Shown here in pieces: positions 1 through 7,071 of a stretch of DNA of 64,000 bases. How positions within the stretch are numbered: position 1 is the first letter of the stretch; the number at the start of each line of letters is the position of its first letter. The stretch spans positions 40,140 through 104,139 of the forward strand of contig JAUJOK010000015.1 of NCBI GenBank assembly GCA_030447685.1, given 5' to 3'. Both the position numbers and the translations under genes were made by a program. Source of the stretch: Armatimonadaceae bacterium. Its GTDB lineage: Bacteria > Armatimonadota > Armatimonadia > Armatimonadales > Armatimonadaceae. The notes under the pieces are model-generated. The model searched no databases and was not told the origin of the DNA. It saw only the letters and a list, made by a program, of their open reading frames with translations.

Positions 1-189
1 CAGGCATACTCCGCCGTACAGGGACGTGCCTTCGTCCTGCCCGACGACGTGAAACTGCTCGGCCCGGACGTGCTGGCGCACCGCCTGGTTCTGTCGCCCG
101 AGGCGCGCGCGCGCGGCATGGACGAGAACGCTATCGTCGCCGACCTTCTAAACCGCGTTCCGGTTCCCGTCGGCGTAACGAAACAATAA
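1..189 (+). CDS. MoxR-family AAA+ ATPase, C-terminal end (partial)
   Basis: The window opens inside this frame; 62 residues and a TAA stop are visible. The segment has the alpha-helical lid sequence typical of MoxR ATPases: AYSAVQGRAFVLPDDVK, then VLAHRLVLSPEARARG. MoxR proteins are chaperone-like ATPases that usually act with vWA-domain proteins. The Walker motifs lie outside the window, so the family call rests on the C-terminal motif only. A repeat array begins directly after the stop. Confidence 0.75.
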   Translation, partial: QAYSAVQGRAFVLPDDVKLLGPDVLAHRLVLSPEARARGMDENAIVADLLNRVPVPVGVTKQ

Positions 190-191
190 AG

Positions 192-297
192 CGTTGAGAG
201 TTGAAAGCTGAGCGTTGAGAGTGAGTGGACAACATACCGCAGTGCAGGCTTCTGACGGATCGGCTTTCTCTCAACGCTCAACGCTCAACGCTCAACG
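192..297. repeat. Inverted array of heptamers (CGTTGAG x4 / CTCAACG x4)
   Basis: Positions 192-219 are four heptamers, CGTTGAG, AGTTGAA, AGCTGAG and CGTTGAG. Positions 270-297 are four exact CTCAACG units, the reverse complement. About 50 bases separate the arms, and the best arm pairing is GAGCGTTGAGAG with CTCTCAACGCTC. The right arm is translated as part of the extended tatD N-terminus. The unit is 7 bases, so gain or loss of one copy would shift any frame read through it. Confidence 0.85.
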
Positions 298-1087
298 ACT
301 CATAGACACCCACGTCCACCTGAACCACGACGATCTGCTGGCAGATATTTCCGGCATGACGGCGCGCGCCCAGGCGGCAGGCGTCGGCGGTTTTGTCGTG
401 GTGGGCTACGATTTGCCGTCCTCGGAACGCGGGATCCATCTTGCCGAAGGCGATGCCCGCATCTGGGCGACTGTGGGCATCCACCCGCATGAGGCCGAGG
501 CGTGGGACGAAGCGGCGGCGGCTAAACTGAAGGGGTGGGCGGCACATCCCCGCGTAGTCGCCATCGGGGAGATCGGGCTGGATTTTTACCGTGACCTGTC
601 TCCCCGCCCCGCGCAGCACACCGCTTTTGCTGCCCAACTGGAGATGGCTGCGGAAGCCGATCTGCCGGTCGTTATCCATTGCTGCGACGCCTACGAGGAA
701 ACACTTTCCGTGCTGGAAGCGCATGCCGATTCCCTGCCGGGCGTGATTCTGCACTGCTTTCAGGGCGAGCACAGGCACGCCGAGCGGGCGTGGGCGCGCG
801 GCTGGTTCCTGGGCATCGGCGGCGCGGTGACGTTCAAGAATCAGGAAGCGCTGCGCGAAATCGTTCGGGCCGCGCCGCCGGAGTGCCTGCTTCTGGAAAC
901 GGACGCACCCTATCTGTCCCCCGTTCCCCTGCGCGGCAAATACCCGAATGAACCCGCCCGCGTTGCCCTCATCGCCGAAAAGGTGGCCGAACTGCGCGGC
1001 AGCGACGTGGCGGCGCTGGCTGCCGCGACAACGGAGAATGCGGCACGTGCGTTTCGAATGGCCTCTCCCCCTTGCCCCGTCTCCTAA
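215..1087 (+). CDS. tatD: TatD-family metal-dependent hydrolase (3'-5' DNase)
   Basis: TIM-barrel metallohydrolase. The metal ligands expected of TatD are all visible: HVH near the start of homology, GEIGLDF, PVVIHCCDA, VILHCFQG and LLETDAPYL. TatD proteins are Mg-dependent 3'-5' exonucleases acting on DNA and sometimes RNA. Family homology begins at LIDTHVHL, about base 299, with no ATG just upstream. The only in-frame starts are TTG 215, GTG 221 and GTG 242, so translation apparently passes through the heptamer array. The C-terminus (ASPPCPVS) is encoded by a C-rich, partly palindromic stretch. The start is uncertain; the family is secure. Confidence 0.88.
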   Translation: MRVSGQHTAVQASDGSAFSQRSTLNAQRLIDTHVHLNHDDLLADISGMTARAQAAGVGGFVVVGYDLPSSERGIHLAEGDARIWATVGIHPHEAEAWDEAAAAKLKGWAAHPRVVAIGEIGLDFYRDLSPRPAQHTAFAAQLEMAAEADLPVVIHCCDAYEETLSVLEAHADSLPGVILHCFQGEHRHAERAWARGWFLGIGGAVTFKNQEALREIVRAAPPECLLLETDAPYLSPVPLRGKYPNEPARVALIAEKVAELRGSDVAALAAATTENAARAFRMASPPCPVS

Positions 1088-1113
1088 AGGGTAGGGGGCA
1101 GACGGGAGAAGCC

Positions 1114-1995
1114 CTATCGCCGGGCGGCCCGCACTTCCGCAAGAAGGGCATCCACGGCGGCCTTGACACCTTCCAGCGCACCCTCAATGGCGGGAAGGTC
1201 TTCACCGGATACCGCGCTTACCCTGATCTCGCCCAGTGTCGGAAGCATGCGAGTCAGGATGTCGGCGAAGGCGCGGCCCGTGGAAAAGGGTGACTTATCC
1301 TCGGAACCTATGACGTGCGGCAAATCTTCCAGCGCGCTGCCGAGTATCTCGTCGCTTTTGTCCGGGTGGGCGCGCAGGGCGCGCGCGACGCGATTGGTAT
1401 CCTCGGACGAAAGCTTCTCGTCCCGAATCTTTTCCACCAGCCGCTCCTGAAGCTCCGGCTCCTCGCCAAGCTGCCGCAAAAAGCGCGCATGCTTTTCCGT
1501 CAGGTTGCCGTCGGCGGGGCGGTTCGGGGAGGAGACGATCTGCTCGCCAATGCTCGTGGGCAGGTCCAGCAGGTCGAGGAGGTAGCCGACGGAACGCTCG
1601 GAAATAGCCACGCGCTGGGCAATCTCCTTGTTGGTGGCTCCCAGACGCTCCTTCAGCGCCTTCAGTGCGTTCGCCTTGTCCAGCGGAGCCAGGTCCTCCC
1701 GCTGCAGGTTCTCCACTAACTGCTCGGTGGCGCGGCTGTCGGCGTCGGCGTCCGATTCGCGGATCAGGCAGGGGATGTCGAACAGCCCGGCAATCTGCGC
1801 GGCCCGCCAGCGGCGCTCGCCGGTGACGATGCGAAAGCCATCTATGCCCGCAAGCGGGATAACGGTGATGGGATTCAGAACGCCATGCTGGCGGATCGAG
1901 TCGGCAAGACCGGCCAGGGACGCTTCGTCGAGCGCGCGCCGGGGCTGGTCGGGGTCTTCGACGATTCGGGTCACTTCGATAAGACGCAGGTCCAA
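1114..1995 (-). CDS. ParB/RepB/Spo0J-family partition protein
   Basis: 293 aa from a TTG start at 1995, chosen because AGGAGA (2002-2007, minus strand) lies 6 bases upstream and homology starts at once (IEVTRIVEDPDQPRRALDE). The ParB CTPase motif follows as VTGERRWRAAQIAG and EQLVENLQREDLAPLDKANA, then the central helix-turn-helix (ATNKEIAQRVAISERSVGYLL). A variable C-terminal dimer region ends in an Ala/Glu-rich helix. ParB proteins bind centromere-like parS sites and spread as DNA clamps. No parA partner or parS palindrome was found nearby, so it may be a Noc-like or orphan member. Confidence 0.88.
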   Translation of the reverse strand: MDLRLIEVTRIVEDPDQPRRALDEASLAGLADSIRQHGVLNPITVIPLAGIDGFRIVTGERRWRAAQIAGLFDIPCLIRESDADADSRATEQLVENLQREDLAPLDKANALKALKERLGATNKEIAQRVAISERSVGYLLDLLDLPTSIGEQIVSSPNRPADGNLTEKHARFLRQLGEEPELQERLVEKIRDEKLSSEDTNRVARALRAHPDKSDEILGSALEDLPHVIGSEDKSPFSTGRAFADILTRMLPTLGEIRVSAVSGEDLPAIEGALEGVKAAVDALLAEVRAARR

Positions 1996-2133
1996 AAAAG
2001 TTCTCCTGTGACGATTAGGTTCGGGCACGGGGGCAGCGGCCCCGTATAGTATACCGTGCCGCCGCCGCTGGCGGACCGAGGAACGCCCCACCGGGAGGCC
2101 CGCCGTTGTGCTATAATGCCGGTGGAGGTATTT

Positions 2134-2832
2134 GTGGAAGTTTCCCCGTCCGCCGCCGCTGCTGCTGCTGCTGCCCCCCGCGTTATCTCGGTCAAGGAGA
2201 TTGAAGCCACTTTGCGCCGCCTGCGCGGAGTTCTTGCCTGCCGGGTGGTCTGCGACGCCGCCGGTGGTATCCACGAAGTCCACGCCGTAGCCGAGGCGGG
2301 TCGTCCCGCCAAGATGGTGGTTCGCGACATCGAATCGGCGCTGCGTGCCCAATGGACCCTTTCCATCGACCGCAATAAGATTTCCGTCGCCCAGGTCGCT
2401 CCTGGACAAAGCGCGTCATCTCAGGCGGCCCGCCCCCGTTTGCGCCTTGTTTCGGCCCAGGTCACCAGTGAGAAGGGGCACAGCACGGCTCAGGTGGTTC
2501 TGCGCCCCGGCGATGCGCCCGACACGACGGGGACCGCCACGGCCCCGGACGGCCAGCCTGCGGCCCGCCTTTTAACCAGCGCCACGTTGCGCGCCGTGGA
2601 AGCTTACCGGAATACGCCGGGCCGCCTGCGCCTGGTGGATGTGACCACGGTTTCCCTGGGCGATCAGACAGCGATAGTTCTGCTGGTGGCGCTCCAAACG
2701 GGCAAAGGCGACGACCTGCTGACCGGCTCCGCACTCCTGCGCGGCGATGCCGACCGCGCCGTGGTGGCCGCCGCGCTGGATGCGGTTAACCGTCGTCTCG
2801 TGTCCTTGAACCCCTCCGGCGGCGCGTCTTAA
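2134..2832 (+). CDS. Conserved hypothetical protein with poly-Ala segment
   Basis: I do not recognise a named family. The GTG start at 2134 is preferred because GGAGG (2123-2127) is 6 bases upstream; an ATG at 2116 has no ribosome site. The protein starts VEVSPS, then eight alanines from a GCC/GCT run. An ISVKEIEATLRRLRGVLACRV segment resembles a small alpha/beta module, followed by a Pro/Ala-rich linker and a second alpha/beta domain with AVEAYRNTPGRLRLVDV. It is divergent from the parB-like gene and 10 bases before the glycosyltransferase, so co-transcription is likely. It looks cytoplasmic. Confidence 0.6.
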   Translation: MEVSPSAAAAAAAAPRVISVKEIEATLRRLRGVLACRVVCDAAGGIHEVHAVAEAGRPAKMVVRDIESALRAQWTLSIDRNKISVAQVAPGQSASSQAARPRLRLVSAQVTSEKGHSTAQVVLRPGDAPDTTGTATAPDGQPAARLLTSATLRAVEAYRNTPGRLRLVDVTTVSLGDQTAIVLLVALQTGKGDDLLTGSALLRGDADRAVVAAALDAVNRRLVSLNPSGGAS

Positions 2833-2842
2833 GCGATCCGCC

Positions 2843-4579
2843 GTGTCTTCTTCCCCTTCCCCGCCAGCCCGGCAAAGCGCGCTCTTTTCGGCGCCCGTTC
2901 TCATCGTTGCGGTGGCGCTGGCGCTGCGCCTGTACGGCATTGCCTGGGCCTTGCCGGATGATAGCCGCCTGTTCTCGTTTCATCCCGACGAAAGCATGGT
3001 CGTCGGCGCGGCGCTTCGTTTAAACCCGTTTGTCGGGCGGCTTGATCCCGGCTTTTACAACTACGGCTCACTGGCCCTGCTGCTGTTTTCCGCCGCGATT
3101 CATCTGGGAGAGGCGATAGGACTGATTTCGGCAGGCCCCGCGCCGGGCGTTCCCTCGGCAAGCGCGCTGCTGATGGCCCGCCTGGTGACGGCAAGCCTGG
3201 GCGCGGCGACCTGTTTGTTTTTAATCAGCAGCGGGCGACGGCTGTGGGACGAGCGCGCCGGGCTGTGGGCGGGCGCACTGTACGCGGTCGCGCCGCTCGC
3301 CGTGCAGCACGGCCACTTCGCCACGGTGGACGTTCCGGCCACTTTTTTTATCGCCGGGTCCCTTTTCTTTGCCGCGCGCTCTCTGACCACAGAAACTCCG
3401 AGCGTTCGCGACCTGCTGTGGGCCGGACTGTGGGCCGGACTGGCGGCGGCAACGAAATACAATGCCGGGTTAGTGCTGCTGGCGGCGGGGGCGGCGGCCT
3501 TGCGGAAAGGCCCCCCCGCCCCCAGCCGCGCAGCGGCTTTTAAGTCGCCCTTTGGGCGTGGGGGTGCCCGAAGAAAAGACGGCGCGCCCGCGGCCAGCAT
3601 CTCCGCCCCCCCCATTATTGGGGGCAGGGGGGGCCTCGTCGTTATCAGCGCACTCATCGGATTTCTCATTGGCTGCCCCGGTATCCTGCTGGACTGGAAT
3701 CGCTGGGCAAGCGGCTTCGCGTTCGAGGCGGTTCATGTTCGCGCGGGGCACGGACTGGTCTTTGTAAACACGCCGCCCGGTTTCTGGTATCACATCGCGG
3801 TGAACCTGCGCTGGGGGCTGGGCCTGCCGCTGCTGCTCATCACCCTGATCGGCACCGGGTACGCGCTGTATCGCCGCCGCCCGGCGGATTGGATGCTGCT
3901 TGCGTTCCTCCTGCCCTACTATCTGCTGATCGGGCTGGCTCAGGTGAAGTTCGCACGCTACACGCTGCCGCTGTTTCCTCCGCTTCTGCTGCTGACGGGC
4001 GCGCTACTGGCTGTCGGTTCGGTGAAACCACTGCCGCGCCGCCTGCTCCGGGCCACCGGCGCGCTGGCGGGCGCGTACGCTCTGCTTTTCAGCTTCGCGC
4101 TGGATAAAACCATGACACTGCCCGACACGCGCGACCAGGCCGCCGCCTTTGTGCGCAGCGGCGGCATCGGATCCGTCGGTTTCCCCACCGGCCCCTGGTA
4201 TTGGTCGCCGACACTGCATCCGCTGCTGACCGCGCCGGTTCCCCAAGCGGCGCAGCAGGCGGCGGCAAGCCTGAGCAGTCTGCGGCTGATACCCGCTCTG
4301 GAGGAATGGAGCACGGCTTCGCTCCGGCAAAGCGCACCCGATGCCGTTGCTTTGAGCGAGTTCGAATATGGGGACGCGCTGCGGGCACGGCACGCGCCCG
4401 CGCTCGACTACCTGGCCCGGCTCCGCCGCGACTATCCCGCCGCGCGCGTTTTTGCCAAGCCGGTGCAGGTTTTCGGCATTCCTTTGACGAAACTGAGCGG
4501 CGAGGATAACCTGCCCGTGCAGAATCTGCCCCACGATATGCTGTATACCAACCCTACGACGGTCGTCCGATCCCGATGA
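2843..4579 (+). CDS. Membrane glycosyltransferase, ArnT/PMT (GT39/GT83) type
   Basis: 578 aa with about ten or more hydrophobic segments. The first loop carries FSFHPDESMVV, the acidic motif that binds metal and lipid-phosphate sugar in the PMT/ArnT superfamily. Such enzymes move a sugar from a polyprenyl-phosphate donor to lipid or protein on the outer face of the membrane. The start is GTG. A cytoplasmic loop after ATKYNAGLVLL holds about 40 Gly/Pro/Arg-rich residues that interrupt a hydrophobic stretch and are encoded by a palindromic element (3509-3633). The stop overlaps the pyrF start as ATGA. Confidence 0.82.
   Translation: MSSSPSPPARQSALFSAPVLIVAVALALRLYGIAWALPDDSRLFSFHPDESMVVGAALRLNPFVGRLDPGFYNYGSLALLLFSAAIHLGEAIGLISAGPAPGVPSASALLMARLVTASLGAATCLFLISSGRRLWDERAGLWAGALYAVAPLAVQHGHFATVDVPATFFIAGSLFFAARSLTTETPSVRDLLWAGLWAGLAAATKYNAGLVLLAAGAAALRKGPPAPSRAAAFKSPFGRGGARRKDGAPAASISAPPIIGGRGGLVVISALIGFLIGCPGILLDWNRWASGFAFEAVHVRAGHGLVFVNTPPGFWYHIAVNLRWGLGLPLLLITLIGTGYALYRRRPADWMLLAFLLPYYLLIGLAQVKFARYTLPLFPPLLLLTGALLAVGSVKPLPRRLLRATGALAGAYALLFSFALDKTMTLPDTRDQAAAFVRSGGIGSVGFPTGPWYWSPTLHPLLTAPVPQAAQQAAASLSSLRLIPALEEWSTASLRQSAPDAVALSEFEYGDALRARHAPALDYLARLRRDYPAARVFAKPVQVFGIPLTKLSGEDNLPVQNLPHDMLYTNPTTVVRSR
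3509..3633. repeat. GC-rich palindromic insertion inside a coding frame
   Basis: Two nested hairpin-like units lie in the glycosyltransferase frame. The first runs from a CCCCCCGCCCCC block (about 3511) to GCGTGGGGG (about 3564) with small inner stems such as GCCGC/GCGGC and GCCC/GGGC. The second is CCCCCCCC-ATTATT-GGGGG near 3606-3625. Length and phase keep the frame open. Base pattern and the CCCCC..GGGGG design match the intergenic palindromes at 6969 and 31449. Confidence 0.6.
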
Positions 4580-5313
4580 GCATATCTCGAAACCGTATTC
4601 TGGTCGCGCTGGATTTCGATTCTGTCGATGCCGCTGTCACCATGACGCGGCGACTGGCAGGGCACGTCGGCGGCTTCAAGGTGGGGCTGGAACTGTTCAA
4701 CACTGCCGGTCCTGATGTTTTCGCGCGCCTGCGGGATGCGGGGGCGGAGCGTCTATTTTACGATGCCAAGCTCCACGATATTCCCAACACTGTGGCCGGA
4801 GCGGTGCGGGCGGCGGCGCGGCACGGTCTGTGGATGCTGAATGTTCATGCGTCGGGCGGCGCAGCGATGTTGCGCGCGGCGCGCGCGGCGGCGGACGAGG
4901 GCGCGGCGGCGGCGGGCGTTCCTCCCCCCTTGCTCATCGGCGTCACCATGCTGACCAGCATCGATCATAACGTCCTTGAGCGCGAACTGCGTGTGCCGTG
5001 CGAACTGGCCGAGCAAGTGACGCATCTGGCGCGGCTCGCACAGGCGGCGGGACTGGACGGCGTGGTGGCCTCGCCGCAGGAGGTCATGGCAATTCGCGAA
5101 GCCTGCGGGCCGCAGTTTGTTACGGTGATTCCAGGCGTGCGCCCGGCGGGAACCGCTGCGCACGATCAGGCGCGCGTGGCGACGCCGGGCGCGGCCATTG
5201 GTGGCGGGGCGCACTATCTAGTAGTGGGCCGGGCCATCACCGGCGCACCCGATCCGGCTGCGGCGGCCCTGGCGATTGCCGACGAGGTGAGCGCAGCGGA
5301 AGCCGGTTCGTGA
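4576..5313 (+). CDS. pyrF: Orotidine 5'-phosphate decarboxylase
   Basis: Catalyses OMP to UMP, the last step of de novo pyrimidine synthesis. 245 aa, normal length for the family. The active-site motif DAKLHDIPNTV carries the catalytic Lys and Asp, N-terminal ILVALDF binds the substrate, and the phosphate loop is VVGRAITGAPDP. The ATG overlaps the previous stop by four bases. The stop overlaps the next start (TGATG), so the three genes are translationally linked. Confidence 0.96.
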   Translation: MSISRNRILVALDFDSVDAAVTMTRRLAGHVGGFKVGLELFNTAGPDVFARLRDAGAERLFYDAKLHDIPNTVAGAVRAAARHGLWMLNVHASGGAAMLRAARAAADEGAAAAGVPPPLLIGVTMLTSIDHNVLERELRVPCELAEQVTHLARLAQAAGLDGVVASPQEVMAIREACGPQFVTVIPGVRPAGTAAHDQARVATPGAAIGGGAHYLVVGRAITGAPDPAAAALAIADEVSAAEAGS

Positions 5314-6140
5314 TGCGATCCCCCGCCTGGTATCCTTTGCGCCTGACACAGCAAATTGCGGCAGGGGAAGCGTCGCTGGCCGACATTTGCGAGCGGGCGG
5401 CGCGCTGGAATGTCGCCGAGGTCGAGTTTTACGACGGGCTTCTGGCCCCGGTCGGCCCCTTCGCCCCTGCCGTGGTGCGGCAGTTGTTCGATGCTTCCGG
5501 CGTCCGCATTTCGCTCCTCCTGTGCGCGCCGGACTTCGGTACGCCGTTTCTGGCGGTTCGCAGCAAAGAGCGGGAAGCGGCGGAGCGGTATTTGGACGCT
5601 GCCGCGCAACTTGGCGCAAGCGCGGTGCGGTTCACGGCGGGCGCGCAACACCCAGGGATAGGTCAGGAAGATGCCCTGAACCTGGCGGCGGAAAATCTGA
5701 CCGCCCTGGCGGCGATGGCGACTGAGCGGGGGCTGGTCTGCTGTGTCGAAAACATCATCCGCGATACCCGATGGGAATCCGCCGACATTTCGGCACCTCC
5801 CGAAGCGTTCCGCGTTCTGCTCCGAAAACTGCAAAACGCACCGGTACAGGTTCTTTTCAACACGGGCAATCCGCCGCTGATGCAGACCGATGCGCTTTCC
5901 GTGCTGGCCGATATTCCGGAGGGCCGACTGTACGGCCTGCACCTTTCCGACCGGGCCGTCCCGGACGGCCAGTTTCTTACGCTGGGTGAGGGGCCGACAC
6001 CGTGGGATCGTCTGAAAGCGGCGCTGCGGGAACGCCAGTTCGATGGCCCGTTAGGCGTGGTGGATGGGCAGACGGAAGGCGATGACGCCTCGCTGCGCTC
6101 GCTGGGGTTTGTGCAGACATGGTGGGACAACAGAAAGTGA
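5313..6140 (+). CDS. Sugar phosphate isomerase/epimerase-like TIM barrel
   Basis: 275 aa from ATG 5313, which overlaps the pyrF stop; the frame is open further upstream only in a shadow of pyrF. It has the AP-endonuclease-2/xylose-isomerase-like barrel pattern: VAEVEFYDGLL, LGASAVRFTAGA, GLVCCVENI (metal-ligand Glu), LYGLHLSDRAV (His ligand) and LGVVDG near the end. The substrate cannot be told from sequence. The following gene is another member of the same fold, suggesting a shared role in sugar or inositol catabolism. Confidence 0.8.
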   Translation: MRSPAWYPLRLTQQIAAGEASLADICERAARWNVAEVEFYDGLLAPVGPFAPAVVRQLFDASGVRISLLLCAPDFGTPFLAVRSKEREAAERYLDAAAQLGASAVRFTAGAQHPGIGQEDALNLAAENLTALAAMATERGLVCCVENIIRDTRWESADISAPPEAFRVLLRKLQNAPVQVLFNTGNPPLMQTDALSVLADIPEGRLYGLHLSDRAVPDGQFLTLGEGPTPWDRLKAALRERQFDGPLGVVDGQTEGDDASLRSLGFVQTWWDNRK

Positions 6141-6157
6141 TTTGAGGAGACGGGGAC

Positions 6158-6964
6158 ATGATGGCTTCGAAGCTTGCGGTGCAGATGTATACGGTGCGAG
6201 ACCATACGGCGACGGCAAAGGAGTTGTCGGAAACACTCCGAAAGATCGCCGCCATCGGCTACCGGGCGGTGCAGTTATCGGCGGTGCGCGCGATGAGCGG
6301 CACCACACCTGAAGTGGGTGCAGGGGAAGCGCGACGCATGCTGGATGACAATGGCCTCGCCTGCGTCGCGACACATCGAAGCTGGGACGGACTTGCCGAG
6401 CACACGGAAGACGAGATAGAGTTCCATCGCATCCTGGGCTGTGACTTTACCGCTATCGGCGGCATTCCCAAAGCCTTCGGAGAGCGCGGGGCCGAGGGCT
6501 ATGCCGCCTTCGTCCGCAGCGCCGCCCCGACTATCGAAAAACTGAAGGCGGCGGGCATCGGGTTCGGCTACCATAACCATGCCCATGAGTTTCAGCGGCT
6601 TGCCGAGACGGCGGAACCGGAAATGCGGACGCTGTACGATATTTTTATCGCCGACGGCGGCCCGGACTTTCTGCTCGAAATAGACCTGTACTGGGCCTGG
6701 CACGCCGGAATCGATCCTGCCGCGCTGATACGCCGCTGTGCCGGGCGCGTCCCGGTCGTCCACCTGAAGGACAAGGAGGTGGTCGCGGGGCAGGGGCCGG
6801 CAATTTCGGCGATTGGCGAAGGCAACCTGCCGTGGGATGTGATCCTGCCCGCCTGCGAAGCGGCGGGCGTCCGCTGGTACGCGGTGGAGCAGGACACCTG
6901 CCGCCGTGATCCGTTTGACTGCCTGCGCTCCAGCTACGAATTCCTTTCGGCACAGGATTTGTAG
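6158..6964 (+). CDS. Sugar phosphate isomerase/epimerase (AP_endonuc_2 fold)
   Basis: 268 aa. TIM barrel with the expected pattern: LAVQMYTVRDH at the N-terminus, GYRAVQLSAV, GIGFGYHNHAHEF (ligand His residues), FLLEIDLYWAWHAG (Glu/Asp ligands), VVHLKDKE and AVEQDTC. These match IolE/IolI- and xylose-isomerase-like enzymes that use a divalent metal to isomerise or epimerise sugars. A good ribosome site (GAGGAG, about 6144) precedes the ATG. It lies 17 bases after the previous barrel gene and is followed by a strong hairpin, so it probably ends this transcript. Confidence 0.85.
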   Translation: MMASKLAVQMYTVRDHTATAKELSETLRKIAAIGYRAVQLSAVRAMSGTTPEVGAGEARRMLDDNGLACVATHRSWDGLAEHTEDEIEFHRILGCDFTAIGGIPKAFGERGAEGYAAFVRSAAPTIEKLKAAGIGFGYHNHAHEFQRLAETAEPEMRTLYDIFIADGGPDFLLEIDLYWAWHAGIDPAALIRRCAGRVPVVHLKDKEVVAGQGPAISAIGEGNLPWDVILPACEAAGVRWYAVEQDTCRRDPFDCLRSSYEFLSAQDL

Positions 6965-6968
6965 CAGT

Positions 6969-7000
6969 CCCCCTGCCCGCCATGATTGGCGGGCAGGGGG
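6969..7000. terminator. 13-bp perfect GC-rich hairpin after the isomerase gene
   Basis: CCCCCTGCCCGCC (6969-6981) pairs perfectly with 6988-7000 around the loop ATGATT. No U-run follows, so it may be a Rho-assisted terminator or mRNA 3'-end stabiliser. It also belongs to the GC-rich palindrome family seen elsewhere in the window. Confidence 0.55.
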
Positions 7001-7071
7001 GTGATCGGGTTAATTGAGACGCGGCGCGGGAAAGAAACGGACACAACCATAAGAAGGCCCTATCGAATTAT

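Noticed and set aside
2112..2117. TATAAT before the hypothetical gene at 2134
   Set aside because: A start of transcription about seven bases downstream would fall on the GGAGG ribosome site, and no -35 box is present.
2152..2182. GCC/GCT trinucleotide run as a variable tract
   Set aside because: It simply codes an alanine stretch; changes by whole codons would not shift the frame and the run is imperfect.
4998..5312. Upstream extension of the isomerase frame at 5313
   Set aside because: It is an out-of-frame, Arg/Gly-rich shadow of pyrF without family similarity.
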